From: Sclerotinia nivalis
Lineage: Eukaryota > Ascomycota > Leotiomycetes > Helotiales > Sclerotiniaceae
Assembly (NCBI GenBank): GCA_029531795.1
Contig: JAPEIS010000015.1
Span: 310,001-374,000, forward strand
DNA: 64,000 nt
Direction: 5' to 3'
Shown: in pieces, positions 24,606 through 35,033 of the stretch
Numbering within the stretch: position 1 is the stretch's first letter
How the letters are laid out: each line of letters opens with the position of its first letter
The notes under the pieces: generated by a model
Databases searched by the model: none
What the model saw: the letters and a program-made list of their open reading frames with translations, nothing else
What the model was told of the DNA's origin: nothing
Translations under genes and position numbers: made by a program

Positions 24606-25303
24606 TTGGGCTATGCAGTACTGACTCATTTCCAAGCCATCTTGGAAAAGATGCTTACTGTTGGAATCTCTTCATGGATTGCTGCTCTTAATGATGACAC
24701 ACTTAAGTTATGCAAAGATGTTCAATATGAGGCTGATGCTGATCCGACAGGTTCAGGATGTGGGAAAGGGAATATTCCAACTAAGCTTGTTCGAAGGAAG
24801 GTTCGCGGTGATACTAGGGAAGTTCTTTATGAGCGAGGAGGCTTGGCTGAGGAAGAAATGAAGCTTGCTGAGCGCTATATTGATAATTGCGATCCCCCTA
24901 AAGTCTGCCACTATGAAGCACGAATGTGCAGTGCACCCAATGAAATCAGTAATTATAAGTACAATCTATTCTTTTCCGAATCATCCAAATACGATGCTGA
25001 TGGGACGTTTTAGCTGTCGTTATGGCTGGTGCAGGTAATCCATATGCAAACCGATTGAACATAGCTATTTCGCTTGATAAAGAGGGAGATGATTTCCCGT
25101 GCGAGGAGATTACAGCTGCCTTGACGGCTGCTACAGTCCTTCTTGCCCCCAAATTGATCGGTGCTGACGCTGTGGAGGGCATTGAGCTTGAAGCTATCTG
25201 CGGTGCTATCAAGGATCCTAAATCTATCATCGAGAACCTAACTGGGACGAACCCGACCCGTCGAGGGATCCGTCGGGCACCAAAAGCCGTACCAGTCTTT
25301 TAA
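24606..25303 (+). pseudogene. 5'-truncated, frameshifted gene of unknown family
   Basis: An open frame from 24606 to 25013, without a plausible ATG at its start, is followed at once by a second frame from about 25016 to 25303. One extra base in the TTTT run at about 25008-25011 would join them as GTF-LAVVMAGAGNPYANRLNIAIS, giving about 232 residues. The joined protein has several Cys (SGCGKG, DNCDPPKVCHYEARMC), which suggests a secreted protein, and a helical C-terminal part (EEITAALTAATVLLAPKL). No family was assigned with confidence. The missing start and the frameshift suggest a broken gene. Confidence 0.5.
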
Positions 25304-25788
25304 GCGAGCCTCAAAAACGAAGTGAGAATGAGATTTTGGATTTGGATCATTTTCGATATTGTAGATTAGAATAAACAAGTCTGGAGTCAGGATGGACAGG
25401 GTGAAGGGATCGATTGATCGGAGTTGTGTTAATGTTTCTGCTACTTTTACTATTTTTAGTCTTTGTCATTTTAGTAGATTATTTAATTTATACTCCATAA
25501 AAGACAAATCACGTTAAGTCATATGCATATACCTGTTACGGAATCTGACAGCTCATATCACATGGTGCCTTTTCTGGAGACGTCATATAGAGCGTGGTCT
25601 TCGGCCTCGAGAGCCTGAAACGGGAGACAACGAGGTAGGGGGAAGGGCAGAGGTTGAAAAGGTTAAAGGGTGATATTGTTAAAAATGGACATAATGATTG
25701 TCGCTTAGCTAAAGAAGGGGGCGCAAGCGCTTCCATTATCCCCAGGACCCCCTCCCCGGGGTGGTAGAACAGAAACTGCTTCGTGATA
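25304..25788. other. intergenic
   Basis: About 480 bases, probably the 3' flank of the preceding fragment. A GC-rich patch with CCCCTCCCCGGGG at about 25749-25761 stands out against AT-rich surroundings. No gene. Confidence 0.45.
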
Positions 25789-26199
25789 CTATTGCAGGTT
25801 ATTGAACATATGGTGCAGCAAATGATTGATAACATCATTAAATAAATCATTGAGTAGATGATTAAGTAGATCCAGGTTATCCAATAGAACTATTTTACTG
25901 GTGGGTGGCGTCTGAAAGCCCTTCATTGTACTATTTATAGCTCGTTGCGATAGCATGGTACTAGTTTCAGGCATATTAGACTTCAATGTAGGGCACCATG
26001 CTTCTGTCAATACGATCATCTTGTATTTGAGGGTAGTCACTAAGGACAAGAAATACTTATTGACTTGATCAAGGACAATCAATTCAAGAACTCCACTCAT
26101 CTGACGCAGTACAAGAGGCATCTCATCACGAGCATCAGTACGACATGATTGCCAGGCGATATATTCGCGACGAAAAATTCAGGTGATGGGGTCGAACTA
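25789..26199 (-). pseudogene. coding relic of unknown family
   Basis: An open frame reaches from about 26199 (no start codon; a stop lies just upstream) to 25789. Its composition is protein-like, with motifs such as FRREYIAWQSCRTDARDEM and LELIVLDQVNKYFLSL. The last 35 residues are a repetitive Leu/Asn/His run (LLNHLLNDLFNDVINHLLHH) that looks like read-through of simple sequence. It is probably the remnant of a gene or transposon open frame. No family recognised. Confidence 0.3.
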
Positions 26200-26438
26200 C
26201 TTTCAGGTCAATCTATGATAGTGAAACAAGGGAAAGGCTTCATACAGTGAATGAGACATTTAAGCTGAAACCCCATTCCGCCGTTAAAGGTGCAATTGGT
26301 ATCAAACCCGGAAATTGACCTTGACAGAGATCTGATTAGTCTCAACGCGCTGCTTGCACCAATTGTGAAGTCTCATCTCTTTATACGTTCCATCAAGCTG
26401 TAATGTAGCCTTTTACTACAAGTTTAGCAGTTGGGCCT

Positions 26439-26624
26439 TCTACAAGAAGCAGCTGGGCTGACCTCGATGGCACACAAACAAAGGCTGCAAAGACCGGTTG
26501 AATTGTGCTCAAAGAGCTGCAGAACTCGGTAAGACATCTTCAAAATTCCAGAAGGGCCTGCCGAATTGAGCAGAAGTATAAGGGCATGATGGAAGCATTA
26601 GTGTTGGAAAGCCGCCGGTGCATA
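26439..26624 (+). pseudogene. coding relic interrupted by the MITE
   Basis: The plus-strand frame reads with one stop (TGA at about 26502) through LKELQNSVRHLQNSRRACR and on to MMEALVLESRR, then is cut at 26624 by the MITE. The composition is that of a helical, charged protein. Beyond the MITE the frame meets stops quickly, so the gene was already dead or the model is wrong. Confidence 0.25.
26617..26624. repeat. left 8-bp target-site duplication (GGTGCATA)
   Basis: It matches the right copy GGTGCGTA at 27036-27043 at seven of eight positions, as expected for hAT insertion. Confidence 0.75.
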
Positions 26625-27035
26625 CAGGGCTGGGCAAAGGGTAGGGTATACCCGGGGTAACACGGGGTAAAACCGGCCGAAAAGCTATCCTATTGAAGGC
26701 TTATGGGGTAGAGTAATCATCCTATAAAATGCTCTGGGTATTATAGTATCTATAGGTGATCCAAAAATATTATGACTACATAATAATTATATTATACGAT
26801 CTTTGTATTATATGATTTCTGTATTATATGGTCTTTATATCACATAATTATATAAAACATGATTTAAAAATAACTTCAACTTTGGATGATAATATCGAAT
26901 GATTATATAATATTTATCCTATAGTACGGCATCCGGCAGTATCTCCGGGTAACCATCCCGAAAAACCTCTACAGGGTAGGGTAACCATTTTATAGAAGTC
27001 AAATACCTCGGGTAGGGTACGGGTGCTCAGCCCTG
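26625..27035. mobile_element. hAT-type MITE, 411 bp
   Basis: The element starts with CAGGGCTGGGCA and ends with the complement of CAGGGCTGAGCA: 11 of 12 terminal bases are inverted, with looser symmetry (TACCCGRGGTA) further in. It is flanked by 8-bp duplications. The middle is very AT-rich with no coding capacity. The word GGGTAGGGTA occurs three times in the same orientation, at 26639-26648, 26974-26983 and 27010-27019, resembling the subterminal transposase-binding repeats of hAT elements. The size, ends and duplication length fit a non-autonomous hAT element. One mismatch in the duplication suggests some age. Confidence 0.8.
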
Positions 27036-27043
27036 GGTGCGTA
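27036..27043. repeat. right 8-bp target-site duplication (GGTGCGTA)
   Basis: Partner of GGTGCATA at 26617-26624, with one transition difference. Confidence 0.75.
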
Positions 27044-27092
27044 AGAACTTAGGGATCATAGAAATAAAGATAATGAAGTTATTCACAAATGA

Positions 27093-27215
27093 ATGCAACT
27101 CTATGAGGCCAGCAATGCTGCGCAGTTGACCGCCTTAAATAAAGAGGCTATAATATTGCACATAGAGATCGAAGAACCTTATGGGGGTGACGGCTACATA
27201 AACGCGGTCGCTTAG
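27093..27215 (+). pseudogene. short coding relic downstream of the MITE
   Basis: A 40-residue frame starting with MQLYEASNAAQLTALNKEA and ending in a stop reads like a helical protein tail. It may be the C-terminal remainder of the gene whose other relic lies left of the MITE. Support is composition only. Confidence 0.25.
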
Positions 27216-27472
27216 GAAACCAACAATTCGATTACTAGCAACCCATGAATCTAAGTAGGAGGATGTAAAGGTTCTGGTGAATATATATGCCGTTCCGAAA
27301 TTGGAAAGGGTTTCATTTCATTGTTTTGTGGTCTTCCAGGTGTCAAGAGAACAGTTGCTCGGCCCATATTTCATCTGGACGAGAATCGTGCTCTCTTTCC
27401 ATAGCTCACTACAGAAACTATTTCGAAGGTAACAGGAAGTCTTCCTTACTATCAGTGTTTTATAACTCGAGT

Positions 27473-27799
27473 TGAACGCTTCTCGAGTGGAAACTTAACC
27501 TAAAAGAGTTATGCATTTTCCCAGTAGACGGGAAGCAACTCCTGTTGCCGAAACAACGTTTTTCTCGGAACACATGGGCGTTCGTCAGAGCCGGCCGCAA
27601 GCTACTCATGTCCATTGAACGGAGGAATGTGATGTTGGGAGTTCTTGCACTGGCGGGCTCGAACAACATGGATGGGCAGAAAGTGAATGGAGAATCGACT
27701 TTCGAGGAAGTTTTTGAGACAATTGAGGTATGGTTGAAAGTTGCTTTAACGGATTTTGAGACAATTGAGCGATGTAGGGCGGCTAGACAGATTTGCTAA
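27473..27799 (+). pseudogene. coding relic, unknown family
   Basis: This open frame of about 108 residues has no ATG at its start and a stop just upstream. It contains FSRNTWAFVRAGRKLLMSIE and LGVLALAGSNNMDGQ, and the phrase FETIE occurs twice near the end. It reads as the C-terminal part of a protein gene whose 5' exons are lost or unrecognised. An acceptor-like TTCCAG at about 27334-27339 lies in another frame. Confidence 0.3.
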
Positions 27800-28928
27800 T
27801 GATACCCAGTAGGATGAGGGTAAGCCGTTGATTTTCGCCTATTTTGGCCTTAACCCACTAGTGAGCTTCACGCAATGTACAATGGCGAAACAGGACAAAC
27901 TTCCTTTCTCAGCCTAAGAACAACTTCCAGAAGGTGAGGTTCGAAGATTTAAAGAATTCACTTAAATATGCGATAAGATATCTTGGCAAACAGCCTTCCT
28001 TGCACCATGAAATTTGTGAGTAAGCTCATCTGTACACTTGCAACGTGCTTCTCATTCTGTAGAAAGTCGCATAGAACACATTCTCACCGCCTGTACGATA
28101 CCTAAATCTGCAAAGCGCACTCAACGCAGTGAGAGGATGCGATGACAGCCGGATAAACGTTCCAGAAGTGAACCTGCACGTACCATGGATGGTCCGATGC
28201 ACATGTACGAAAGAACAAACGATAAGTATAAAATGTTATTGGCTCGGCTAGATTCTGCAAGGTCAGAGTAAAAGATCTTCGGTAGTTCGGTCTAGATATT
28301 CTCGTTTCTAGAATAATCGAGATCGATAAGGTAAGGCTTATTGTTCCTTCGCGTCCAGTTAGTCCGTCTAATCGTACCCGCATCTCGACGCTGTACCAAG
28401 TTCCCCTGAGTCTATTGATAGGCTAAAAGACAAGCATAGATTGTTCTTGGATACTAGAATAAGCAATGACACGATATATGCATACAGACATGGGGGTGCC
28501 CTCTCGTAAATCAAGATAGATCTAACAATTTTGGGATTTGTGTCGTGTGTCATACGAATTGCGAGAAATAAAGCGGCAATTGTGGTGAAGACATTTGCCT
28601 TCAGCTCCTGCTTATTATCCAGAGATCGCCAAGGTGTGTGTTTGGGGAATCTCACGTTAGAATTCTCCACTCAATTGGAAATGGATGTCAGCGTTTTTTT
28701 CAGTGCATGGGCCTTACCAAATCCCGGGGTCCTCGTTAGCGTCTAACCTTTCTTTGGTTTTACCAAGCCTTATCAAGCCCGCAGATCACATCTGGAAAAT
28801 ACATGATACTGCAGTGATTATCCTGCGTTTTTACTTATACATAACAATCAAAGGGGGATATTTTGTTCAAGGTACCAGACAGTGTCAAATAGCATAGCTT
28901 TTACTTGAGAACTCTCCCAACGCTTAAA
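27800..28928. other. intergenic upstream of the bZIP gene
   Basis: About 1.1 kb. Two minus-strand open frames at 28102-28383 and 28368-28670 (93 and 100 aa) overlap slightly in different frames and encode basic sequences with hydrophobic stretches. They may be shadows or pieces of a small gene, but no splice join was convincing. The part nearest 28929 is presumably the bZIP promoter and leader. Confidence 0.4.
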
Positions 28929-29898
28929 ATGGATTATCCATATTACGCTGGGAATGCTCAGCCGTTCTTCCCTCTTCTCCCCCCTACTCCAACTTACACA
29001 AACGCATCAAATTCCGACGAGTTCAGTAACTCTCCACCTGTACTGCTTCCATCTCATTTGAGCGGAATGTGCCTGCTAACACCAAACAGCAGGATGCCTT
29101 GGAGCAATTCCAGCCTTATGATTATGCAAATCAATACAACCCACGCGTTCCTCAAGCCACAACCCCGCTGTCCCATCACAAGCCATCGATTGTTCAGCCT
29201 ACGTACTCCGAAATGCCAACCGATATGATTGATGATGCGATGCGACGAGGTAGCAATAGTGATGATGAGGAGAATCTAACCCCGGCACAATCCCGGCGCA
29301 AAGCCCAGAACCGCCAAGCGTAAGACCCCTCCGTGAGCTCATTCGTTTTGAAGCTTCATTTTGGACAATACTAAAAGACTTTGAATCCAGACAACGAGCT
29401 TTCCGCGAACGCAAAGAGCGCCATGTAAAAGAGCTCGAAGCCAAGCTCGCAGAGCTGGAGAAAAATACGGGAAACCTAACCCAAGAAAACGAGCGCTTGA
29501 AATTGAAACTCGCGAAAGCTGCGACGGAAAATGAAATTCTGAAGGCAACATCTGGGCATTCGAATCGTGGAGGTTCGGAATCTCTGGCGAATATGGGACC
29601 TATGAAATATACGCCTACGGATTTTTATACTGAGGTTCTGTATGCACATGAAAACAAAGTGCCGAGCCATCGGATCGTAACGAGCGATAAAGGGGAGAGG
29701 CTACTGGCGGCGGGTGCGACTTGGGACTATATTACTAAACACCCTCTGTACAAGCGAGGCTTGGTGGATGTAGGTATTATTAGTGAAAGGCTAAAGGGAG
29801 TTGCGAAATGCGATGGGCAAGGTCCGGTTTTTGAGGAGAGCGCAATAATTGATGCGATTGAGAAGAGCGCCGCGGGTGGAAGTGATGAGTTGTTATGA
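28929..29898 (+). CDS. Yap-type bZIP transcription factor
   Basis: Three exons, 28929-29039, 29090-29319 and 29391-29898, give 282 aa. The first intron (50 bp, GTACTG donor, GCTAAC branch) explains an apparent frame jump, and the second splits the basic region between its Gln and Ala. The basic region NRQAQRAFRERKERHVKELE carries the NxxAQxxFR signature of the fungal AP-1/Yap class and is followed by a leucine zipper (about residues 120-155). The C-terminal ~120 residues (VPSHRIVTSDKGERLLAAG, then a hydrophobic LYKRGLVDVG block) match the conserved tail of the Fcr3-like group. The protein lacks the paired cysteine-rich domains of redox-sensing Yap1/Pap1, having a single Cys in the tail, so oxidant sensing by that route is unlikely. 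Targets are unknown. Confidence 0.88.
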
Positions 29899-31088
29899 TT
29901 TTTGGGATGGCATGGAGAAATTCCAAGGGTTTTAAGGATGACTATTGGATATATGGGATGAGATTGATACTGCTCAAGACAAATGGAGTACATCAGGGAG
30001 TTCTTTGGTGTCTCATGCTTTGGAGTATCGGATGGTATACTACGCAATTGCCATATTGTGGCTTCATTTAGTTTTGAAGCCATCTTGCGCTTGACATTTT
30101 TTGAGTAATTCGTTTTGGCAACCCCGAGATTTGTTTTAATTGTCTAATTTACATACCACTTTGAACGCATCTATTGAGTTTCAAGCTAAAAATTGCCTAA
30201 GCCTCGTCCATGTTACTGAGAGAGTAAGTCGCCTTGGAGCCGTTGTACCAAGTATTAAAATTGCAACACTCATCCGAATGATTTCAAACATATATCTCGC
30301 TACTCACTGAATAGTTATTGGATGATAGTGGTGCGGGTTCTTATGCAGCTGTCAGCCATCACACCCCTTTCAGCTTCCCTCCGGCAATCACTTTGTACCT
30401 TTTTTTGGTTTTACATTGTCTCCTGGATTGAAAGTTCGCCTTCTGTTCTCTCTCTCATACTTATACTTTCACACCAATGTGATAAAGCTCAAACTGAAAT
30501 TGATTTAGCTTTGCTGTTGCATTATGCTTTATCTGCAATGCCTGGTGTGCCTGCCCTTGGCGATAAACACGTTCGAAAAAGTTTCTGTACCACATGTATC
30601 CAGTATACCATCGCACACATAAAATCTACATGCGCTCGCTAAATAAGACTCCTTTGTACGGCATATCTGAGGATGCTTAATTCTTCTCTTAATATTATTG
30701 CGTTGCTTCCGCATCAAATAGGACAAAAACTAATTCCAAACTACCCAAGGTATTACAGACATGATACCAATGTTTTAAACGCTAGCCTGCCAATTTGTCT
30801 GTGGTATTTTGTCGATATACTCGGCGCTTACCACATGCTTACATGTACATGATGTTTACGACAATGAAGTAATGAGCTTACTTGGGGCTATCTTTCGCCT
30901 ACAGCGAGGCAAGTCTTTCGGTTAGCGAAGGAGCATTAGAGATAGACAGCAGAATTACTTTTATTTTCGTCCACTTGTTCGTCTCGTCAATTTCACAGCC
31001 TTTAAAAGTTTTATGCACCTTTTCTTTTCTACATACTGAAACCATATGTTTCGCAATCCAAAACTCTCAACATTCCGGTTCCATAAAT
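29899..31088. other. intergenic between bZIP and GH28 genes
   Basis: About 1.2 kb between the 3' ends of two convergent genes. A 106-codon plus-strand open frame at 30322-30642 shows no recognisable content. I see no RNA gene or repeat. Confidence 0.45.
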
Positions 31089-32622
31089 TCAAGTAGGGCC
31101 AGTACAGGTAAACCCTGTTGTCCCAACCACATTCATACACTTATAACCTGTCCCCGCCGTCCCATTCGCATTTACAACGTTGATGTTTTCCATGGTGATG
31201 TTCTTACAGGGGGCGACTGCGCTGCATTGGTAGCTGGTTATGGGGTTGGTTATGCTGCCGGATATGTTGTACATATTTAGGTCGCTTATTTGGACTATTG
31301 GGTGTCAGAGGGAAAGGAGGTTATGTGCACTGTGGGGGAGTGTTCAAAATCGTGGAAGTAGGTAGGGTTGGAAAATGGGAAAGGAAACGAGAGGCAGGAA
31401 AGTACTCACATGCCGAAGAAGAACAATTGCCTGCTGTGCCTGAGAACGTCGTACATTGCGAGATGGAAAATGGTGGTCCCCGCAAGGAATGGAAGGAGAA
31501 ATTTTCAAACGTGATGTTCTTAGCAACTATATCTTTTGTGAGAAATCATCCCCAGAAGCTCGACAGGAATAAGAAAGTTTTACTTACATCCCAATCCCCC
31601 ACCTCCACCATTCGGTGGATATCCCGCCTGTTCTCCCGTCCAGGTCTTCACATACCCTCCATGCAATGTCTTATAAAACACAATTTCCCTCGCCGTCACA
31701 TTCTCAATACTTTCATACACCCCCTTATACTGTCCAATACTACCTATTGCCACTCCCAACCCGTTATAGAACGTGGAATTGGTGATTAAGATATTAGTAC
31801 TATTGGCCTTCAAAGCTATGCTATCATCACCATTAACAACCGTCCAGCGATCAAAGTGAATATCGTCGCTGTATATCGTATCTGCGCCATCGGTGTTGCG
31901 CGCGGGGTTGTGGGAGGAGGAACTACTGTTTACATAGATATCCTGCAGGAGAACTGTGGAGGATTTGAAGATTGTCATTGTCCTATTTCATTCGTTATTT
32001 CTCGCCCTTCTCCAATACAAACAACTAGACTGAAAAACATACCACATCTGACTCTGCACAAATCTCAAACCCCGAAAGACGGAATTCGTGGTATTCCATA
32101 TCGTAAGTGCTTGAGGTCTATTCGGATAATTCGAAATTCCCCTGACGAAATCATACCAAGCTTGGCCATTACCATCTAGAGTGCCGTATCCGTATCCATT
32201 TACATTGATGTTATTGCCGCCGAGCCACCATGCTGAGGTTTGGTTTTGATATCCGAAGGCCATGGATTGGTTAAGCCAGTAGGTAATGTTTGTTGACCAC
32301 TTTATATGGTAAGTTAGCTAGAGAGATATAAGCGAGTAATTAACTGAGGTACCAGAAGGGTTCCATAAATATCAATATTGCAGTTTGAGAGTCCGGTGGT
32401 ATTCATGATGGTATTGATAGTATATGTATGGTTCAGAAACACCACAGTTCCATCTTTGCCACATGTTTTAAAAGCAGATAGGATGGCGGGCGCATCATCT
32501 GTGCCATTCAGACTTGGTTGGATGGTACAAGTAGCTCGAGGAGAATGAGCCGACGGATCTCCATTGATGTGATTAGGGAATAACGAGGCAGCCAAGATTG
32601 CGAGATGATGAAAAGATCTCAT
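31089..32622 (-). CDS. GH28 exo-type polygalacturonase/rhamnogalacturonase, secreted
   Basis: Five exons, 32353-32622, 32043-32299, 31588-31982, 31410-31526 and 31089-31294, give 414 aa. Residues 1 to about 21 form a signal peptide. The parallel beta-helix core has the GH28 catalytic motifs NTDGAD (205-210) and GDDS (227-230). The third motif reads NGLGVAIGS (249-257), so the usual catalytic-site His is Leu251. The RIK-type site is replaced by GYVKTWTG. This combination, with SIGQY after it and PPNGGGGGLG, fits the exo-acting/rhamnogalacturonan branch of GH28 rather than endo-polygalacturonases. There are many NxS/T glycosylation sites. Its role is breakdown of plant pectin outside the cell. 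All introns have good donors. No truncation. Confidence 0.9.
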
Positions 32623-33580
32623 CTTGATGGAAAAGTTGCCTTGGAAAAGTCTGATGTATAGATTCTAATATATCAGACGGTTCACAACCTTAAATAACCA
32701 TGAAACTTGCAAAATGTAACTTTACATTTTCCCCATCTCTTTAGTTTCAAACTGCATTGTGCGGGGTATGGCCGATCGATTTGTGTATTGCAATGAAAGC
32801 AGGGGACTGCAGGCCCAAAATAAACTTATCCCGATGAACATCTCTCGGAGAAATTCCAGTGCCAAAATAGGAATTCAGAATGCACAAAAATTGACAATTG
32901 GCGATCTGAGCCTAGTAGTCATCGTTAATACAGTCTTGGAATTAGATGCTCGGCTGCATCTGGACCGAGATTTCCCAACCTCACCAGTATCAATTGTAGC
33001 GAAAATGGGATATGCATGCATGCAAGCAGAGGGAGGCTAATGTCGGTTGCCCGAATTGCCAAAAATAAACTGTATATGTGCATTTTGTCAGTATCGTTTT
33101 GCCGTAGGGCGACGTCAGATTTGAAATCCTCAATACGTTACGTTTGATTAGGGGCGGGTAAAAAGAAGCGATCTCACGGATGAAATACTTCACGCCTAGG
33201 ACTTTTGTGGGCAATTAGATGTCCCGTGAATTGGCTTTGTCTAGCAATTACCCAAATGGGATTGGAACATATGTTTGTTATCTCATATATACCAGAGTAC
33301 CAAATGTCGCCAGCCTTTTCTTTCATCCAGAGCCCGGTATCACGTTCAAGGGACGCTGTTTTCGATTAGTAGACCTGAATAGAAAGAAAATTGCAGAGGA
33401 AATGGACTAATTCGTTCTCTCGCTACAGATACCAATTATATACAGACAAGATATTATACTCATACAAATCCAAATCCATCCGTCCCGCCCAAATGTTAAA
33501 GCCTGAAGCCCCCAAGACCCCCAATCTAAGCCAAAGCCTTCTACCATCATGTTCGCATTACGTCGTCGCAAAAGCGTTTT
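32623..33580. other. intergenic between GH28 and phosphotransferase genes
   Basis: About 960 bases: the GH28 promoter (minus strand) on the left and the 3' flank of the phosphotransferase on the right. No gene or repeat seen. Confidence 0.5.
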
Positions 33581-35033
33581 CTAACTCGCTTTCTTCGCTT
33601 CTTCTTCCTCGTTCCATGGGTGTTTAATAGTCAAGCACCAGATGTCTAAATAGTCGCAAATAGTAACAATTACATCCACCTTACGACGTTAGCATAAACT
33701 GAGAAAAATAGAACCGAAAAAGACTCACTACGAAGCTTCCATAAACGCCCACCGCGACACCTAGCATGCAGAAGAGATATGCAACCTGATATACGCCACC
33801 ACCTAAGGCGCTAGGCCATCCAAATCCAACAGTTTCCTTCAAGAGTGGCCCTGCAGAGTCAAAGACACCATAGGCAAGAGGTAAGTTCAATACATTCGTG
33901 TAAGGGAATGGCAATTTGACCAGATGTGCAGTGATCATCTGGCCCACCGAGTAAGCATTGACGAGCCCAGCAAAGAAAACGAAAGGAACGAGATGATTGT
34001 ATAAAATCTCCGGATTAAGGTAAAGGTAGGCCGGGATGAGCGTCCAAGTGAAGAAGAAGGGAAGAAGCCCCAAGAGCGCGCCTCGAGATCTGTCTCCACG
34101 AGCTCGGCGAGCTCGGATCACATTTATGGAGCTGGAGGGGTCGTTAGCTGTGGGACATTTTGACAAGGGTTTAGGAGGGGTAAACCTACCTTTGAACAGT
34201 ATTGAGAACCAGCACAATTCCACCTTGAACCATATACCATTCATTGAATGGTAACTCGTAAATATACTCTGGAATAAACGCGTAATGGGGGATGCCAACA
34301 GTTCTGAACATTGATTGAGCCCAAAAACTCGCGCCGCCTTTAATTGCAGTAAACGCGTAAACTGTGATGAGAATAACGATTCCTTCCACAGGTCCAGAAA
34401 TCAACCCCAAGGTCAAAGTCTTTGTGTGATATTCGTCCCAGGTTTGTACGTAGAAGGTAAGGAGAGCTACCAATGTTAGCATAGCGCCCGCAAACATCCG
34501 AAGGTTCAGCCCGCACAAGCAAATAAGGCCATAACTGTCTTCCAGCCCATCCCCAAGTTCTGCGAAGCCGCGAAAATCAAACATTCGAGGGAAGTATTGA
34601 CCGCATCAACGCCATGATCGAAAAGCTCTCCAAGTGGACCACTCTGATGTGTTCGTCTCCTGTATCCCGTTCGCGTCAGGTTAGTGCTCCCCTCCTAGAT
34701 CAATCGCAAAGGGATATAAACATACGCCTGAGTCCCATCGACGGCGTCAAAGGTCTGATATAAGAACAATCCTACAGCCCAACTGGCATACACCCAAGGC
34801 GGACAATCCACATCAAGCGTGGGATTATACCACAACAAAGTCAGGATATTAACAACGACGAAACTGAAACCCGTGAGGGTAATCAGATTCGGCGCCATAC
34901 TCATTGGGAAACATTTTATCACGAAATTAGTGTAGAACGGTTTGAGGACATATCGAGATAATAGGGAATGGTCGACACCCGAGTATTTGTATTGCTTGAG
35001 ACCTGGAAGTTTTTCTTGTCGTACGTACACCAT
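33581..35033 (-). CDS. EPT1: choline/ethanolamine phosphotransferase (CDP-alcohol type)
   Basis: Five exons, 34726-35033, 34517-34659, 34190-34466, 33729-34131 and 33581-33679, give 409 aa, the usual length for yeast Cpt1/Ept1 (about 390-410). The catalytic CDP-alcohol phosphatidyltransferase motif DG(x2)AR(x8)G(x3)D(x3)D is complete (DGTQAR ... GELFDHGVD), and intron 1 falls inside its Ala codon. Intron 2 is 50 bp with an unusual GTGCGG donor; it removes an in-frame TGA and restores the conserved LLTFYVQTWDEYHT. About eight membrane segments follow. The enzyme moves phosphocholine or phosphoethanolamine from the CDP form to diacylglycerol in the ER/Golgi (last Kennedy-pathway step). Choice between the two substrates cannot be made from sequence. 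Confidence 0.93.

Noticed and set aside
29030..29095. Apparent frameshift near the start of the bZIP gene
   Set aside because: A 50-base intron at 29040-29089 with a CTAAC branch site and CAG acceptor restores the frame exactly.
31298..32179. Long plus-strand open frames across the GH28 gene
   Set aside because: They are shadows of the well-supported minus-strand exons and introns and have no family features.
34460..34520. In-frame TGA in the phosphotransferase
   Set aside because: It lies inside a 50-base intron; removing it restores the conserved TFYVQTWDEYHT block.
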